Assembly (NCBI GenBank): GCA_017979445.1
Contig: CM030714.1
Coordinates: 15,123,892 to 15,187,891 of the forward strand
Source of the DNA: Akebia trifoliata
Lineage: Eukaryota > Streptophyta > Magnoliopsida > Ranunculales > Lardizabalaceae
Reading direction: 5' to 3'
Length of the DNA: 64,000 nt
The notes under the pieces are model-generated. The model had not been told where the DNA came from. It did no database searches and saw nothing but the letters and a program-made list of their open reading frames with translations. Of the stretch, positions 1 through 11,397 are shown one piece after another (positions within the stretch are counted from its first letter, which is position 1; every line of letters begins with the position of its first letter). The translations under genes were made by a program, and so were the position numbers.

Positions 1-399
1 TTTTTGGCGGAACTGCAATTTCTTGGTTAAGCAAGAAAAAAAGTTGTGTAGAAAAGTTCACCATGGAATCAAAATATATAGCTTATAGTATAGTTGTGAG
101 TAATGTTGTATGGATAAAATGTTTTATGAACAATTTAAAACTAAATATACCGAATAGGCCAGTTGACATGTTATGTGATAACATGATTGTTATATCATTG
201 GTAAAATAGTGGAGGTAATAGCTCCAAAGGGAAACACATTGACATTCAATACCATTATATTTAAGATATAGTGGAAAGAGGTGAAGTCAAAATTAGTTAT
301 GTTTTTACCAAGGAAATGTTGGTAGACCATTTGACCAAAGGGTTATCTCTTGAAGCATTCGGAGGGCATGTAACCAATATGGGATTGAGAAGTATCTAG
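1..399 (+). pseudogene. Ty1/copia RNase H C-terminal remnant
   Basis: The plus strand encodes the last part of a copia polyprotein. A stretch reading ISWLSKKKSCVEKFTMESKYIAY matches in pattern the copia RNase H block (SWxSKKQ...STxEAEYIA), here split as ISWLSKKKSC and KFTMESKYIAY. It is followed by a DNM segment and then KGKHIDIQYHYI and VDHLTKGLS, the usual KHIDIRYHFI and LADIFTK blocks. The frame holds a stop near 208, a +1 shift soon after, and a further stop inside the KHIDI block, so it is dead. The element begins before the window. The stop of the last readable frame is at 397-399. What follows is expected to be the 3' LTR, but I could not fix its borders. Confidence 0.8.
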
Positions 400-1896
400 A
401 TATCTAGTTAATATGTTACATAAAAATTAAGGACATCTACGAATAAACTTCAAGGATGCTTGAGGTAAAATTGTAAATGTGATTTTATCTACTTGGTCTA
501 TAAGATAGAGGACACCAGTAGGGATCAGGGATTATTGCAATACTCATATTGTAAGGCCCACTAATTAAGACACTATAATGTTACTGGCTAATTATTAAGA
601 TGCATGTTGTATAAGTCGTCGATAACATGATCAAATGAAACTCTGGTGATAAGGTATTTTTGATCTAAAAGGTGAACACAGGTCAATATATCTAGTTCCA
701 AATATATATGGTTGAAGTCGTTGTTTATAATTAGGTTGTGGGTACAATCCCTAATATGATAGCTTCGATGCCTGTTGTTTGAAAGATAACAAATGAAGAC
801 GTTTGTGTTTGTTAAAAAACATTAACATAGGAACAAATACAATAAGATGTATAGTAAAGTTGTACACATAGACTATAATAACAATCTTATGACAATTTGT
901 ATAAATACAGATTAAGGCTAATGACAAGAAAATAGTAATTTAATTGATACTAGGAAGTCATTAATAGTAAATGGAAACTGAAGGAATTTTATAGTTTCAT
1001 TCAAGATTTGATCAAATGGGAGTTGTAGGACCATGTTATTGATCAAACTGAAATGAGTACACATGGTATAGTTTCCCACTATAATGTAACTCAAAGGAAT
1101 ATGAAATAGTGTAATTAAAGGCTAAGATCATCATATTATTATGCATCCAGATGCGTTGGATACAATCCAGACACATTGAATTAGTGTGTTAGTTCAAGAT
1201 AGTTGTGATCAATCCATACACATTAAATAGGTGTGTTGGTTCAAGATAGTTGTGATGATTTGAAAAGAACCATTGCGACCAAAACATTGGACCCTCTTCT
1301 TTAGAATATATACTAGGGATTGTATCAAAGTTAGACACATAGTTTATTATTTTCTAAAAAGATTTCAGATCTTTCTTTGTGTTCATTGATAGCGTGATTC
1401 GCAACACCTAACCATTGTAATTCTGCTATTTTCATACAATCCAAAAAGTCGGACCCAAGAAATTTATAGTTTCGTGGGGTTTCAGTAATAAATACAAACT
1501 ATTTGGGAACTATTATCAGGAATACTCATTGAGGATGCCCAATTTTTTTTGTGTACACGGAGGATAAGGTCTTTGTGCATGTCACGTGTGAAATGGTACT
1601 TAGGGTAATCCCACCATCGCCTAAATCATATTTCATGGCCGTTCGGTATTGGTATTACCTTGGATTTCGATTGTCTCTGTTCAGTCCTGGCTTATGATGT
1701 CTTAGATGAGTAACACCTCGACTAAGGTTTGAATGTGGTATAATAAGTACAAAGACAAAGAAGAGAGAACGAGAGAGAGAGAGTACAATGCAAAAATTTA
1801 TTCACGGGGTTCATCTAAAATTCGGACAATGTCCCCAGGCTCTGAAGAGCCGTTCCACTATTCTTGAAGGTTACAAAATCTATATATATATATAGA
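400..1896. other. No gene; possible LTR debris, 47-bp duplication and GA run
   Basis: I see no coding sequence here. The part directly after the copia remnant is probably decayed 3' LTR of that element. A 47-bp unit beginning AATCCAGACACATTGAATTA at 1164 is repeated once in tandem at 1211, ending near 1257. A short GA run lies at about 1768-1785 and a TA run at 1881-1894 leads into the first MITE copy. Confidence 0.5.
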
Positions 1897-2265
1897 GGGA
1901 AATGTTCAACACCCTACACTTTACCCTACGCTTTACCAAACGTGTTTAGTCTTACATGGGTTAGAAGTTTTGTAATGGGCTGATTTTTGGTGAGGATGAT
2001 CTCTACAATTAGAAGATCATCCTCACCAAAAATCAGCCCATTCCGAAACTTCTAGCCCCATGTTTACAAGTTGAAAAATCGTGGACCGTCCATTTTTTGT
2101 AAACCATTTTTTATGGGGTTAGAAGTTTTGGAATGGACTGATTTTTGGTGAGGAGAATCTTCTAACCGTAGAGATCATCATCACCAAAAATCAGCCCATT
2201 CCAAAATTTCTAACCCATGTAGGACAAAACACATTTGGTAAAGCGTAGGGTGTTGAACATTTCCC
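1897..2265 (+). mobile_element. Palindromic cloverleaf MITE, copy 1
   Basis: This is a 369-bp foldback element next to a (TA)n run. It begins GGGAAATGTTCAACACC and ends in the complement of the same sequence. Inside it are three self-complementary blocks: hairpin 1 at about 1958-2059, a smaller central hairpin at about 2062-2104 with stem GTTTACA/TGTAAAC, and hairpin 3 at about 2116-2217. Together with the outer stem (about 1897-1957 with 2218-2265) it can fold as a four-armed cloverleaf. There is no coding capacity. Four further copies lie in this window, always in TA repeats, so this is a mobile, non-autonomous family. The autonomous partner is not identifiable here. Confidence 0.85.
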
Positions 2266-2387
2266 ATATATATGGGAAATGTTCAACACCCTACGCTTTA
2301 CCAAATGTGTTTTGTCCTACATGGGTTAGAAATTTTGGAATGGGCTGATTTTTGGTGATGATGATCTCTACGGTTAGAAGATTCTCC
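2152..2387. repeat. Perfect 236-bp palindrome joining two MITE copies
   Basis: The right half of MITE copy 1 and the left half of copy 2 are exact reverse complements with no spacer. The arms are 2152-2269 and 2270-2387, 118 bp each. The centre is CCCATATATATGGG. Outside these limits the arms differ at many bases, so the perfect match has a sharp edge. Confidence 0.9.
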
Positions 2388-2642
2388 TTACCAAAAATCA
2401 GCCCATTCCGAAATTTCTAGCCTTATGTTTACAAGTTGAAAAATCGTGGACCGTCCATTTTTTGTAAACCATTTGTGATTGGGTTAGAAGTTTTGGAATG
2501 GGCCGATTTTCGGTGAGGATGATCTCCTCACCATAGAGATCATCCCCACCAAAAATCAGCCTATTCCAAAACTTCTAACCCATGTAGGACAAAACACATA
2601 GGGTAAAATGTAGGGTAAAGCGTAAAGTGTTGAACGGGACCC
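2274..2642 (+). mobile_element. Palindromic cloverleaf MITE, copy 2
   Basis: Second copy of the family, also 369 bp. It begins GGGAAATGTTCAACACC and ends GTTGAACGGGACCC, followed by a TA run. The two ends are alike but not identical (GGGAAATG against GGGTCCCG when both are read inward). This asymmetric pair recurs in copies 3 to 5 and is probably the original state. Copy 1 lacks the GGGTCCC end, which fits replacement of its right half by conversion from copy 2. Confidence 0.85.
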
Positions 2643-2655
2643 TATATATATATAT

Positions 2656-2693
<38 letters not shown>
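2641..2693. repeat. TA and GA microsatellite
   Basis: A (TA)n run at 2643-2656 passes directly into a (GA)n run of about 36 bases. Confidence 0.9.
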
Positions 2694-2695
<2 letters not shown>

Positions 2696-3172
2696 GCTTT
2701 GTGAGAAAAAATAAAGCTCAAAATGAAGCCCCTTCTTGCTGCCATAGTATCCTATTTATAAACACAGAAGGATATGAAATGATGTAATTGCCCCTTCTCC
2801 CATTGATTGTACTTTCCACCTCCCATATGATTAGTCCACGTGGCATACACACGGACCCATTCGATTTTCATCATTTACATTTAGTCCCTTGCACACGCAG
2901 AGGTTGTGACGAGCTATGCGAGGGCAATCCTTGGTGCAAATTATAACGAACCAAGGAGATGAAGACGATGTCGCTTTAAAATGGCTTGAATGTTGCGATG
3001 TATATAAAAAAATTCATGATAGTGGTAGAAGCATTGTGAAGGAGACGCAGACTTTGTCATATTGATAACTTTGACACTATGCCTACATAAGCATTACAAC
3101 GATGTGAACGTCGTGAAAAATTATGATCTCAATACTGTTTGAGTATATTGAAGACGATGTTGGAACCATGAG
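2694..3172. other. No gene recognised
   Basis: Non-repetitive sequence between the GA run and the minisatellite. No reading frame or RNA gene could be supported on either strand. Confidence 0.5.
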
Positions 3173-3412
3173 GATGGCGTGAGAGCCATAAACTTGACAT
3201 GAAAGTCACATAGATGATGTGAAAGCCATAAGCACAACATCAAATTCGTGAAGATGGAGTGAGAACCATAAGCATGACATCAAAGTCACAAGGATGGCGT
3301 AAGAGCCATAAGCACATCATTAGAGTCGAGAGGATGGAGTGGAGGCTACAAATACGACATCAGAGTCATGAAGATGGCGTAAAAGCCTCAAGGACAACAT
3401 GAGAGCTGTGAG
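3173..3412. repeat. 40-bp minisatellite, six units
   Basis: Six consecutive units start at 3173, 3213, 3253, 3293, 3333 and 3373. Each begins GATGRNGTG or a close variant and contains GAGCCATAAGCAC-like and CATCARAGTCA-like blocks. The period is exactly 40 bp although the units differ at many positions. More degenerate traces continue to about 3520. Forty is not a multiple of three and stops occur in every frame, so this is not a coding repeat now. Confidence 0.8.
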
Positions 3413-4573
3413 GACAGTAGGGATGTTGCGAGGACAATGTGGAAGTGATGAGAACATAGAAGCCATGAACACATCATAAGAGCCTTGAAGATGGTGCAAG
3501 TACCGTGATGACATGTCGTGATAACTTACGAGAAATAGGGATAGTGTGATATCGAAAGAGGTAGTTGTGATGTTGTCACCTTGTACCATAGGCATGCTGT
3601 CCATACTTGAAAAGTTTTGGTCCAAGTAATTTAACGTGTTTGTGACGGTTTGGCGTCGTCGCCTAGATAAAAAAGATGTAGTGTTGCCTGAAACTCATAA
3701 AACTCAATGTTGTCACCTAGATCGAAAAGAGACGTTGTCGCTCTTATGTCTTTGGTGATGAGCAACTGGATATTTGGTTAGTGGTATCCATTGATAGTGA
3801 TGGGGACAACGATAGTGATTGAGGAAGGCACGACATACCTATGTCCCATTCACTTGGTGCCGGATCCTTTTGCCTAAACATTTACAGCACCAACGACATA
3901 CTTAACATCCTAATCTTTGGATCAATTTTTATATGATAGGGCTTTTCTTGGTCTTCCAAGATTTTTGATGTCATCATCCTGTAAGAAAGTGTTAGTTGTT
4001 GGAATGCCTTGACACCTTTTTTTTTAGAAGCAAGCCTTCCTGTTGTTCTGTGATAGACATGGAGAATGTACTACTTTTTGAATTGGGACAAAAGGGTCAT
4101 GTAATGCTATTTGTTGTGCACCCACGATTTAATTTGGTAAAACATAATGAACCCAACTTATGTAGTGATTTGAAGGACTGGAGTGAAAAACATTGCAATA
4201 AGAGAAGTTGACACATACTTAAATATTTCTTTTAGTACCTTACCCTCGGGGATGTTCCAATATATGACCATCACCAAACTACAATACAATCACTTTTAGT
4301 AGGCGTCTTTGACAGATGAAACCATTGCCATTATAAAAACCTCACAAATCCACTGAAATCATCACTGCTATAAACCTCTTGTAATGAAAGACATGGACAC
4401 CAATACATTGAGTGAGAAATCAAACTAGAGGCACTCCGAAAGTCAATGAAATATTTGGCTGGGTTTCATCGCACACCTTCATCAAATTATTCTTAGTCGT
4501 AGTAGGGAGGTGCATCAAGGACACGCCGTCGTCAACATCCATGTCATGAACGAAACATCAGGTAGTATGTGGT
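3413..4573. other. No gene recognised
   Basis: Intergenic sequence up to the target site of the large LTR element. The short frames seen here have no recognisable motif. The last five bases, GTGGT at 4569-4573, are the left target site duplication of that element. Confidence 0.5.
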
Positions 4574-6342
4574 TGAAAGCGCCCTCGATCCGCGGGGTGC
4601 GCGGATCCGCTTTTGACCCTTGAGGTTTGGGAGTCGCCACCTAGTTATTGTGGTCTAGGAACCAAACTGACTCTAACATGGACAAAAAGAACTAATCTAC
4701 CATAAAAATCTGAATTCGGGGATCAAGTTACGGGGTTGGAAGGTGTCAGGCACCAACCCCGCCCGGCCAAAGCCGGTCTCTACTAACTTCCCAAATATAT
4801 CACATTGCTAAAACCTAGATAAAAATAAATAAAAATAAAAACTCACCTTTCCGATGGCAAGGACTTGGTTCCCTCAGATCTGACAAAAGAGCTCCTTGTA
4901 CCGTGCTCCCTTGCTTCGTTCTGTCTCCGGATTTGACTTCGGATCTCCTAGATCAAGGTATCTCCTTGTTTCTGAATCTGAACTCTTCAAGTTTGTTACG
5001 GATTTGGGGGTGTTTTTGGAGGGCTTATAAGCGTTTTTTAGACTAAAATTGAAGGGGGGATGTTAGGTAAGGAGTTGGGGCTCCAAAACTAGGGTTTATG
5101 GGGGGCTAGGAGAGCTTCTAGACCTACTTCTCTTAGGGTTTTTGATTTGATACGAAAATAGGGTATGAGCACCTCTATTTATATATGTTTTTTAGGGTTG
5201 ATTAAATAGAGTTAGTGTTTAATTAGAGATCTTTTAATTAGAGTTGTGTTTTAATTTGACTTGTTTTAGGTAGAATTGTGTTTTAATTAGAATTGTTTTA
5301 GGTAGAATTGTGTTTTAATTCAAATTGTTTTAGGTAGAATTGTTTTTTAAGTTAGAACTCTATTAGATAGAGTTATTATTTAATTAGAATTCTATTATGA
5401 CTTTTGGTCTTATTTGATTGACTTTTAATGTTTTGACTTTAGTCTTAATTGATTGACTTTAAGTATCTTGACTTTAGTCTTGCTTAATTGACTTTAATTT
5501 TGACTTTAGTCTCACTTGATTGACTTTAATACCTTGACTTTAGTCTTGCTTGATTTACTTTTAATTTTTGGAGAACCCCCTTCCATTATTTCTTTAATTC
5601 TTTGGACCCCCAAATGGAGGGGTCCTTAAAGAAATATCTCACGAACCCTCAACAATTTTGCCTGAGAGCCCGATTGATCGATTTTTTAGGTTCAAAATTT
5701 TAAATTAATTTCATTAATGTTTAAATTTAATTATTTAATGTTTTATTTATTAATTTCGGAATTTTTTATTATGAAAATTGTGAAATTACCGTTTTGCCCC
5801 CGGAGAGGACTTTTCACGTTTTAAGTCGGTTTTTAATGTTCTAGGATGTTTTAGAATTGTTTTTCGTAAGAAATTCAATGGAAATATTAGTTTTTGTTAT
5901 TTATGAAATTTTTTGTGTGAAATGGTTGTGAACTGTATGAGGGGCATTTTCGTAATTTTGTCAATTTTCGTTAAAATTGGTGAAATGATTTATTTGGTTT
6001 CGATTTGTTGTTTTATGTGTTTGAGAGAGTTTTCCTAAGCGTAACGTAGGCTCTAGGATTGTTTTGAGGTTAGGGGTATTTTGGTAATTTGATAGTTTTT
6101 AGTGATTTTTATCGTGAAGCTTCTTTTTGATTTGCAAGATGATGATTTCTATGTTTCTGGGGTCGTATTTACCTAGCGTAGCGTGGTTTCTAAGTTTTGT
6201 CAGTTCGAGATACCTCATCCGGATTTCTGAAACATATCTGGTAACAAAATAAAGCAATGGAATACACATCCATCATTGGGAATCATTGCAATCGGATTGA
6301 CGAGTTGATTAATCAGGCGAGTGCAAAAATGGGGTGTCTACA
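4574..6342 (-). repeat. 3' LTR of the gag-only element
   Basis: About 1769 bp, near identical to 14739-16506. In element orientation it starts TGTAGACACCCC (plus-strand end at 6342) and ends GGGCGCTTTCA (plus-strand start at 4574). It carries a block at about 4640-4800 (GGGAGTCGCCACCTAG, then GGAAGGTGTCAGGCACCAAC) that recurs in diverged form at 58.2 kb and at 62.9 kb, marking one LTR superfamily. Confidence 0.92.
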
Positions 6343-6345
6343 GAT

Positions 6346-6355
6346 GCCCCTCTTT
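6346..6355 (-). other. Polypurine tract of the gag-only element
   Basis: Read on the minus strand, AAAGAGGGGC lies three bases before the TGTAGACACC start of the 3' LTR. This is the expected place for the plus-strand primer of reverse transcription and confirms the element's orientation. Confidence 0.75.
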
Positions 6356-6899
6356 GGCAGAGGGTTGAAGCAAACTAGATAGCAAATCTATTTTGGTAGA
6401 TAGTGCGATATCCGAATGCCAAAGCTAGTGACAGTTCATTTTGCAGCCTGATTCAACAATTCGTCAGGGCGTTCGGATCCTTGAGGGTAAAACTCTCCTC
6501 GAACTAAAAGGTTGTCAGGTCCTCGAGCTTGAACTCTCACTGACGATGTCAGATCCTCGAATTTTAGAAAATTCTCCCTGACTAATGCAAAAGTGCACGT
6601 GTGTGCAATGGTGTGATGCTGTGTGAAACTGAGTAAAAATGTGCCAGGTCCTAGAGATCTTCTCTCACTGACAATAATGATTCAAAATTGAGATGCACTT
6701 ATGCAACGAAAACAATCATAGTAAGGTTTAACAAAAGTAATTGGAGTTATAACATTGTAGGAACTTCGTTAAATCCTATTTGAAATTCTTTTTAGAGTTT
6801 GAAAAAGTTTGAGTCTCATTTATCGGACTGGAGCCTATTGTAGCCAAGCTTCTCAGGCTAAGGAACTTAAACAATCCTATTAATTCAATATGATTCAAA

Positions 6900-7769
6900 A
6901 AAATCTGGAGTCTCGTTTCTCGGACTCTAGATAAGGTTTACAGGAACTTAAACAATCCTATTAAATATGGAGTCTCCTTTCTCGGACTCGAGCTAAGGTT
7001 TGCAGGCACTTAAAAAAGCCTATGATTCAAAACGTTGGAGTCTCGTTTCTCAGACTCGAACTTAGGTTTATAGGCACTTCAAAAAACCTATATATTATTC
7101 AAAAAGTTGGAGTCTCGTTTCTCGGACTCGAACTTAGATTTATAGGCACTTCAAAAAGCCTATTCATTCTATGATTCAAAAAGTTGGAGTCTCGTTTCTC
7201 GGACTCGAACTTAGGTTTATAGGCACTTCAAAAAGCCTATTCATTCTATGATTCAAAAAGTTGGAGTCTCGTTTCTCGGACTCGAACTTAGGTTTGTAGG
7301 CACTTCAAAAAGCCTATTCATTCTATGATTCAAAAAGTTGGAGTCTCGTTTCTCGGACTCAAACTTAGGTTTTAGGCACTTCAAAAAGCCTATTCATTCT
7401 ATGATTCAACAAGTTGGAGTCTCGTTTCTCGGACTCGAACTTAGGTTTGTAGGCACTTCAAAAAACCTATTCATTCTATGATTCAAAAAGTTGGAGTCTC
7501 GTTTCTCGGACTCGAACTTAGGTTTGTAGGCACTTCAAAAAACCTATTCATTCTATGATTCAAAAAGTTGGAGTCTCGTTTCTCGGACTCGAACTTGGGT
7601 TTGTAGGCACTTCAAAAAGCCTATTCATTCTATGATTCAAAAAGTTGGAGTCTCGTTTCTTGGACTCGAACTTGGGTTTGTAGGCACTTCAAAAAGCCTA
7701 TTCATTCTACGATTCAAAAAATTGAAGTCTCGTTTCTCAGACTCGAACTTACTAAGTCACGTTTCTCGG
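6900..7769. repeat. 77-bp tandem array in the 3' untranslated part of the gag-only element
   Basis: About ten units, each with TTGGAGTCTCGTTTCTCGG, then ACTCGAACTTAGGTTTGTAG and a CACTTCAAAAAGCCTATTC block. Unit starts can be read at 7261, 7338, 7414, 7491, 7568 and 7645, so the period is 76-77 bp. The outer units are shorter and more diverged, while the inner ones are nearly identical. Tandem arrays between the last coding region and the 3' LTR are typical of Tat/Ogre-lineage elements. Confidence 0.9.
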
Positions 7770-9981
7770 GCTTAGTTTATAGGAACTTAAACAATCCTAT
7801 TAATTGATTCTATGATTCAAAATCGAGCTCAAAGTTTGAAAGATCAGGTCTTTATTGGCTTATCATGTATCTGGATTCGTAATTATCATTGGGCTTCGCC
7901 GGACTTTTAAACTTTTGTATTATTTTCTTTTTATCATGTATTAAGAAAAAAACTTTGGAATTAAATGACCTTCAAAAATGCCCCTAGTTTCAAGGTTGGC
8001 TTTAACTGGGACTTGACTACGAGACTGATGGAATGGATTACGCTTGAAAAATATGGACTCTGATGTATGATAGATAGAAGAACTGACATTCTCTTAAATT
8101 TAAGACTCTTAAGATTATCATATGTGCAATAAAGAATTGATCATTTTCTTTCGAATTTCTTTTGAAAAATGCTTGAACTGGACTTAAAAAATCTTGATAA
8201 ATATTAGAATAAAAGATCTTCCTCTTCAAAGTGGTTGATGATTCTACATCTTCCATTAGCGAACACTTGAACAAGTAAACATACTTTTGAAGATCCTACA
8301 ATGTTCAAGATGACTTCTGATTTTTTCGACTTCAATATTGTCTTTGTCGGATGTGAGCTCTTGGCTAAAAGACAAATATCGTGGCTTGAATGGTTCTGCA
8401 GTTTCTGCACAAGCTTCCTTCTGAATTTTTCTTCTTAACGGGACCTTTCCTCCCATTTGATGATGCCCTAATTTTTGCCTAGATCGCCTTTAGGTTTTCA
8501 ATCTAGCGGGCTTTGTTTTTCTTTTTTGATGATGCCTTGATTTTTGCCTAGGTCGCCTTTTCAGGTTTTCAACCTAGCAGGCTTTCTTTTTTATGGTTAT
8601 GCCCTAAATTTTGCCTAAGCCGCCTTTTCAGGTTTTCGACTTAGCGGGCTTCTTTTTTTTTTTTCTTGATGATCTTATATAACCAACTCGACAACTTCTC
8701 AGTTCCCTGCACCTTAACCGAGTCAATTAGCCTTCAGGAGGACTTAATAGGTGGGCTTAGGATATGGTTTAGAAAGAAAAGATATAAGGCTCAACTTCCC
8801 AAAATGCCCCTAGTTTGATATTCTCTCTTTTCTATCAATTATTTTGATTGATTTTTTTTTAAATGCCCCTAGTTTGGCATTCTTTTCTTTTTATCAATTC
8901 TTTTGATTCTTTTTTCTAATGCCTTTAGTTTGACATTCTTTTCTTTTGAACATTTCAATAGTAGACTTTCCTTAAGAGAATACATTTTTCTTTTAATGAC
9001 CGGGCCTGAAGTAACTTCTCAGGTTGCCTACGTACCCCAAATATTTCTTCTTTTCCTTTTGGGATCAGGTCAAAACGTAGTTCATACTAAGATTCCCTCC
9101 CAAGGTTGGTTGGTGTGGTTTAGAAAGAAATAGGCTATTTGATTTTTTTAGAGGCTGCAAGGGGCTAAAGAAGGTTTTCTTTTTCTTGGTAAGACAGGAA
9201 AATGGTTCGACCAAAGAAGGCCTCCTTTGGTGAATGCTGCTTGACTTGGTCAAAGTTTCAGGAATTCGATATCTGAATTGCTCTGTCGAGCAAGGTCTTC
9301 TTTTGAGAATGAATATTCTTCAGTCTTCTTTTGTGAAATCGAGTATGATTGAGTTTTCTAACTCTAAAATTTCGAGAAACTCTTTTATTCTCTTATGAAT
9401 GAAAATTCTCCTCTTTTGAGTGAGAAACCTGGTAGATCCACTTGTAAGTCTTAGTGTCTTTGTCGATGCCTTCAGCTATATCATTTTTGACCAATAATCT
9501 TCGACTTTGAAGTTCACCCTTGACTATATGTCTTGATCTATATTTTTATGCGATCCATCTATGAGACCATGCAAGAAATATTGTTGAATTTCTCAAGTAA
9601 GTTTACTATGCTCTCATGTTCTCCTGAGGATAATGTATCACCAATTTGCACTTCTTGAGTGTACTCTTTAATTCCAATATTTATCAAATTTGATTGGTGA
9701 GCTTTAAGTCATTTCTCATGTTAGATTTTATGTTCACATCATTATTGCACACATGATAATCAAAAGCTTCTTTATTAGAATAAAAAGGAACACAAACTGA
9801 CAAACCTTACTAAAACCCAAAAATAAAGATGGCTAACTGAATTCAAAGACTGACGCAATTGAAGCTAAAAAAAAACTAAGAAAACTTAAAAGACGACATC
9901 ATTATGAATAGAGGGACACAAATCTAGAGTCTATGCCACTTCGGTTATCTTCGATGGATGACTTGAACTTGCCTGCTTTTA
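7770..9981. other. 3' untranslated region of the gag-only element with two short tandem repeats
   Basis: No pol motif is visible in any frame on either strand. Two further short arrays are present. At about 8459-8680 three units of 68-70 bp carry GATGATGCCCTAATTTTTGC-like and GGTTTTCAACCTAGCGGGC-like blocks. At about 8795-8945 three units of about 60 bp carry AATGCCCCTAGTTTG followed by a pyrimidine-rich stretch. In an autonomous relative this interval would hold the pol domains. Confidence 0.6.
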
Positions 9982-11397
9982 CTATCTCTTCATATTTTGA
10001 TTCAGGCCTCTGTCATATGCGCGACAATCCGTTGCTTCAATAATTTCCCTGTTCCACAGTTCTGTCGCTGCCTTAGGGTAGTTGTGCTCATTCTGGCATG
10101 GAGCGAATGCACTGTTAAGACCCATTTGGTGAATGAAGGAAACTGGATCAATTGATTCGGGTTTGGATATGGATATTAGGTTCAGAGTAGGAGGGGGTTG
10201 ATTTTGAAAAGTAGGCAAAGGGTTAGTCTTAACATTGGGAGTAGTAGGAGTGGGTATGGTGACTTTTCCTTGCTCAATAAGGTCTTGGATAGCATGTCTG
10301 AGAGTAATACACCTGTCAAGAACATGACCAGGCATCTGATGGAATTCACAGAATTGCCCATTATCCATGTTTGGAGGAAGAGGATTAGGCAAATGCTTAG
10401 GTTGTAAAGGCGTCAACAATCCCCTTTTCATCAATTTTTGATAAGCAACACTAAGGGACATTCCAAGATTGGCAAACTGTCTCCTAGGCTTAGTTTGTGA
10501 AGGTTGAGTAGCTTGAGGAGATAGTGCGAAGGAGGTGTTGGCCACTTGTAAGGAATTGACATTAGGCTTGAAATGTTTGGGTTTTGACTCAGACGAGTTA
10601 CCAAAAAGTCCCGAAGAGTAGGCATCCTCAACTTGATTTCCAGCCTCAAGGAGGGATTGAAAAGTAGGAAGGTACTGAGGCATCAAGTACTTGGCATAAT
10701 TTGGAGTGAGATTCCTGAGGATAATCTTAACTTGTTCCTTCTCTTGAGGTCGGTCCCACAGTTGAGCGGCTTTAGCTCTCCATCGAGCAATGAACTCAGT
10801 GAAAGTTTCCCCAGGTTTTTGTTTAGTAGTTTCTAATCTCTTCTTGTGAGTTCAATATCCGTGTTGAATGAATATCGACCAATAAACTCTTTCATCAATT
10901 CATGCCATGTTCTTACCCGAGATGAGTCCAATGACATTAACCAGCGTAGTGCAGGACCTGTCAGGGTTCTTTGAAAAAGTTGAGCCATCTGTTCTTCATT
11001 TGACCTGAGATTGCATTATGCCGACATATACTTTTAAGTGAGTCCTAGGGCATCCAATACCGTCAAACTTCTCCATATCTGGCATTGTGAACTTTTCTAG
11101 TAGACGGACCGTGGGAAACAAGGTCATTGACCCTAATCCAAGAGTAAGATCATCAGGGTCTTTGATGTTCTTCAAAGCAGTTCAACTTGAGTTATTCGAT
11201 GAGCTAGGACAGGGTCGACGTGTAACTGATCATCTTCTTGGTTTTCAACGAGGTCAAACACATCCTGAGGTTCTATAACTTTATCTTTTCCCTTTTCAAT
11301 TTTCAGGGATTCAATTTGTGTTTGGACAGAGGCAATAATCTGGGCTTGAAAAGATTCTAAAATCTGACGGAGCGCAGCTTCATCCATGGTTACTCGT
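9982..11397 (-). pseudogene. gag of the gag-only LTR element, frameshifted
   Basis: The most likely start is the ATG at 11395-11397, opening MDEAALRQILESFQAQIIAS. Parts readable in three frames include KFTMPDMEKFDGIGCP, LTGPALRWLMSLDSSRVRTW, a block reading GETFTEFIARWRAKAAQLW, and KIILRNLTPNYAKYLMPQYL. This is the order of the retrotransposon gag domain in plant Ty3/gypsy elements (FxGxxxP, LxGxALxWF, ExFxEYxxRWR). Near the end, CEFHQMPGHVLDRCITLRHA matches the CxFHxxxGHxTxxCxxLR nucleic-acid-binding motif of Tat/Ogre-type gags. At least three frame changes are needed (near 11170, 11010 and 10850), so no full Gag can be made from this copy. The C-terminal 234 residues are an uninterrupted frame. 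No protease follows. Confidence 0.85.

Noticed and set aside
3320..3625. 101-codon minus-strand frame in the minisatellite
   Set aside because: It is produced by the repeat; the 40-bp period changes frame each unit.
6900..7769. Regularly spaced repeats reminiscent of a CRISPR array
   Set aside because: The repeat is the whole 77-bp unit with no unique spacers, and it lies inside a plant LTR element.
10198..10836. Plus-strand frames over the gag region
   Set aside because: They are antisense to the recognisable gag frame.
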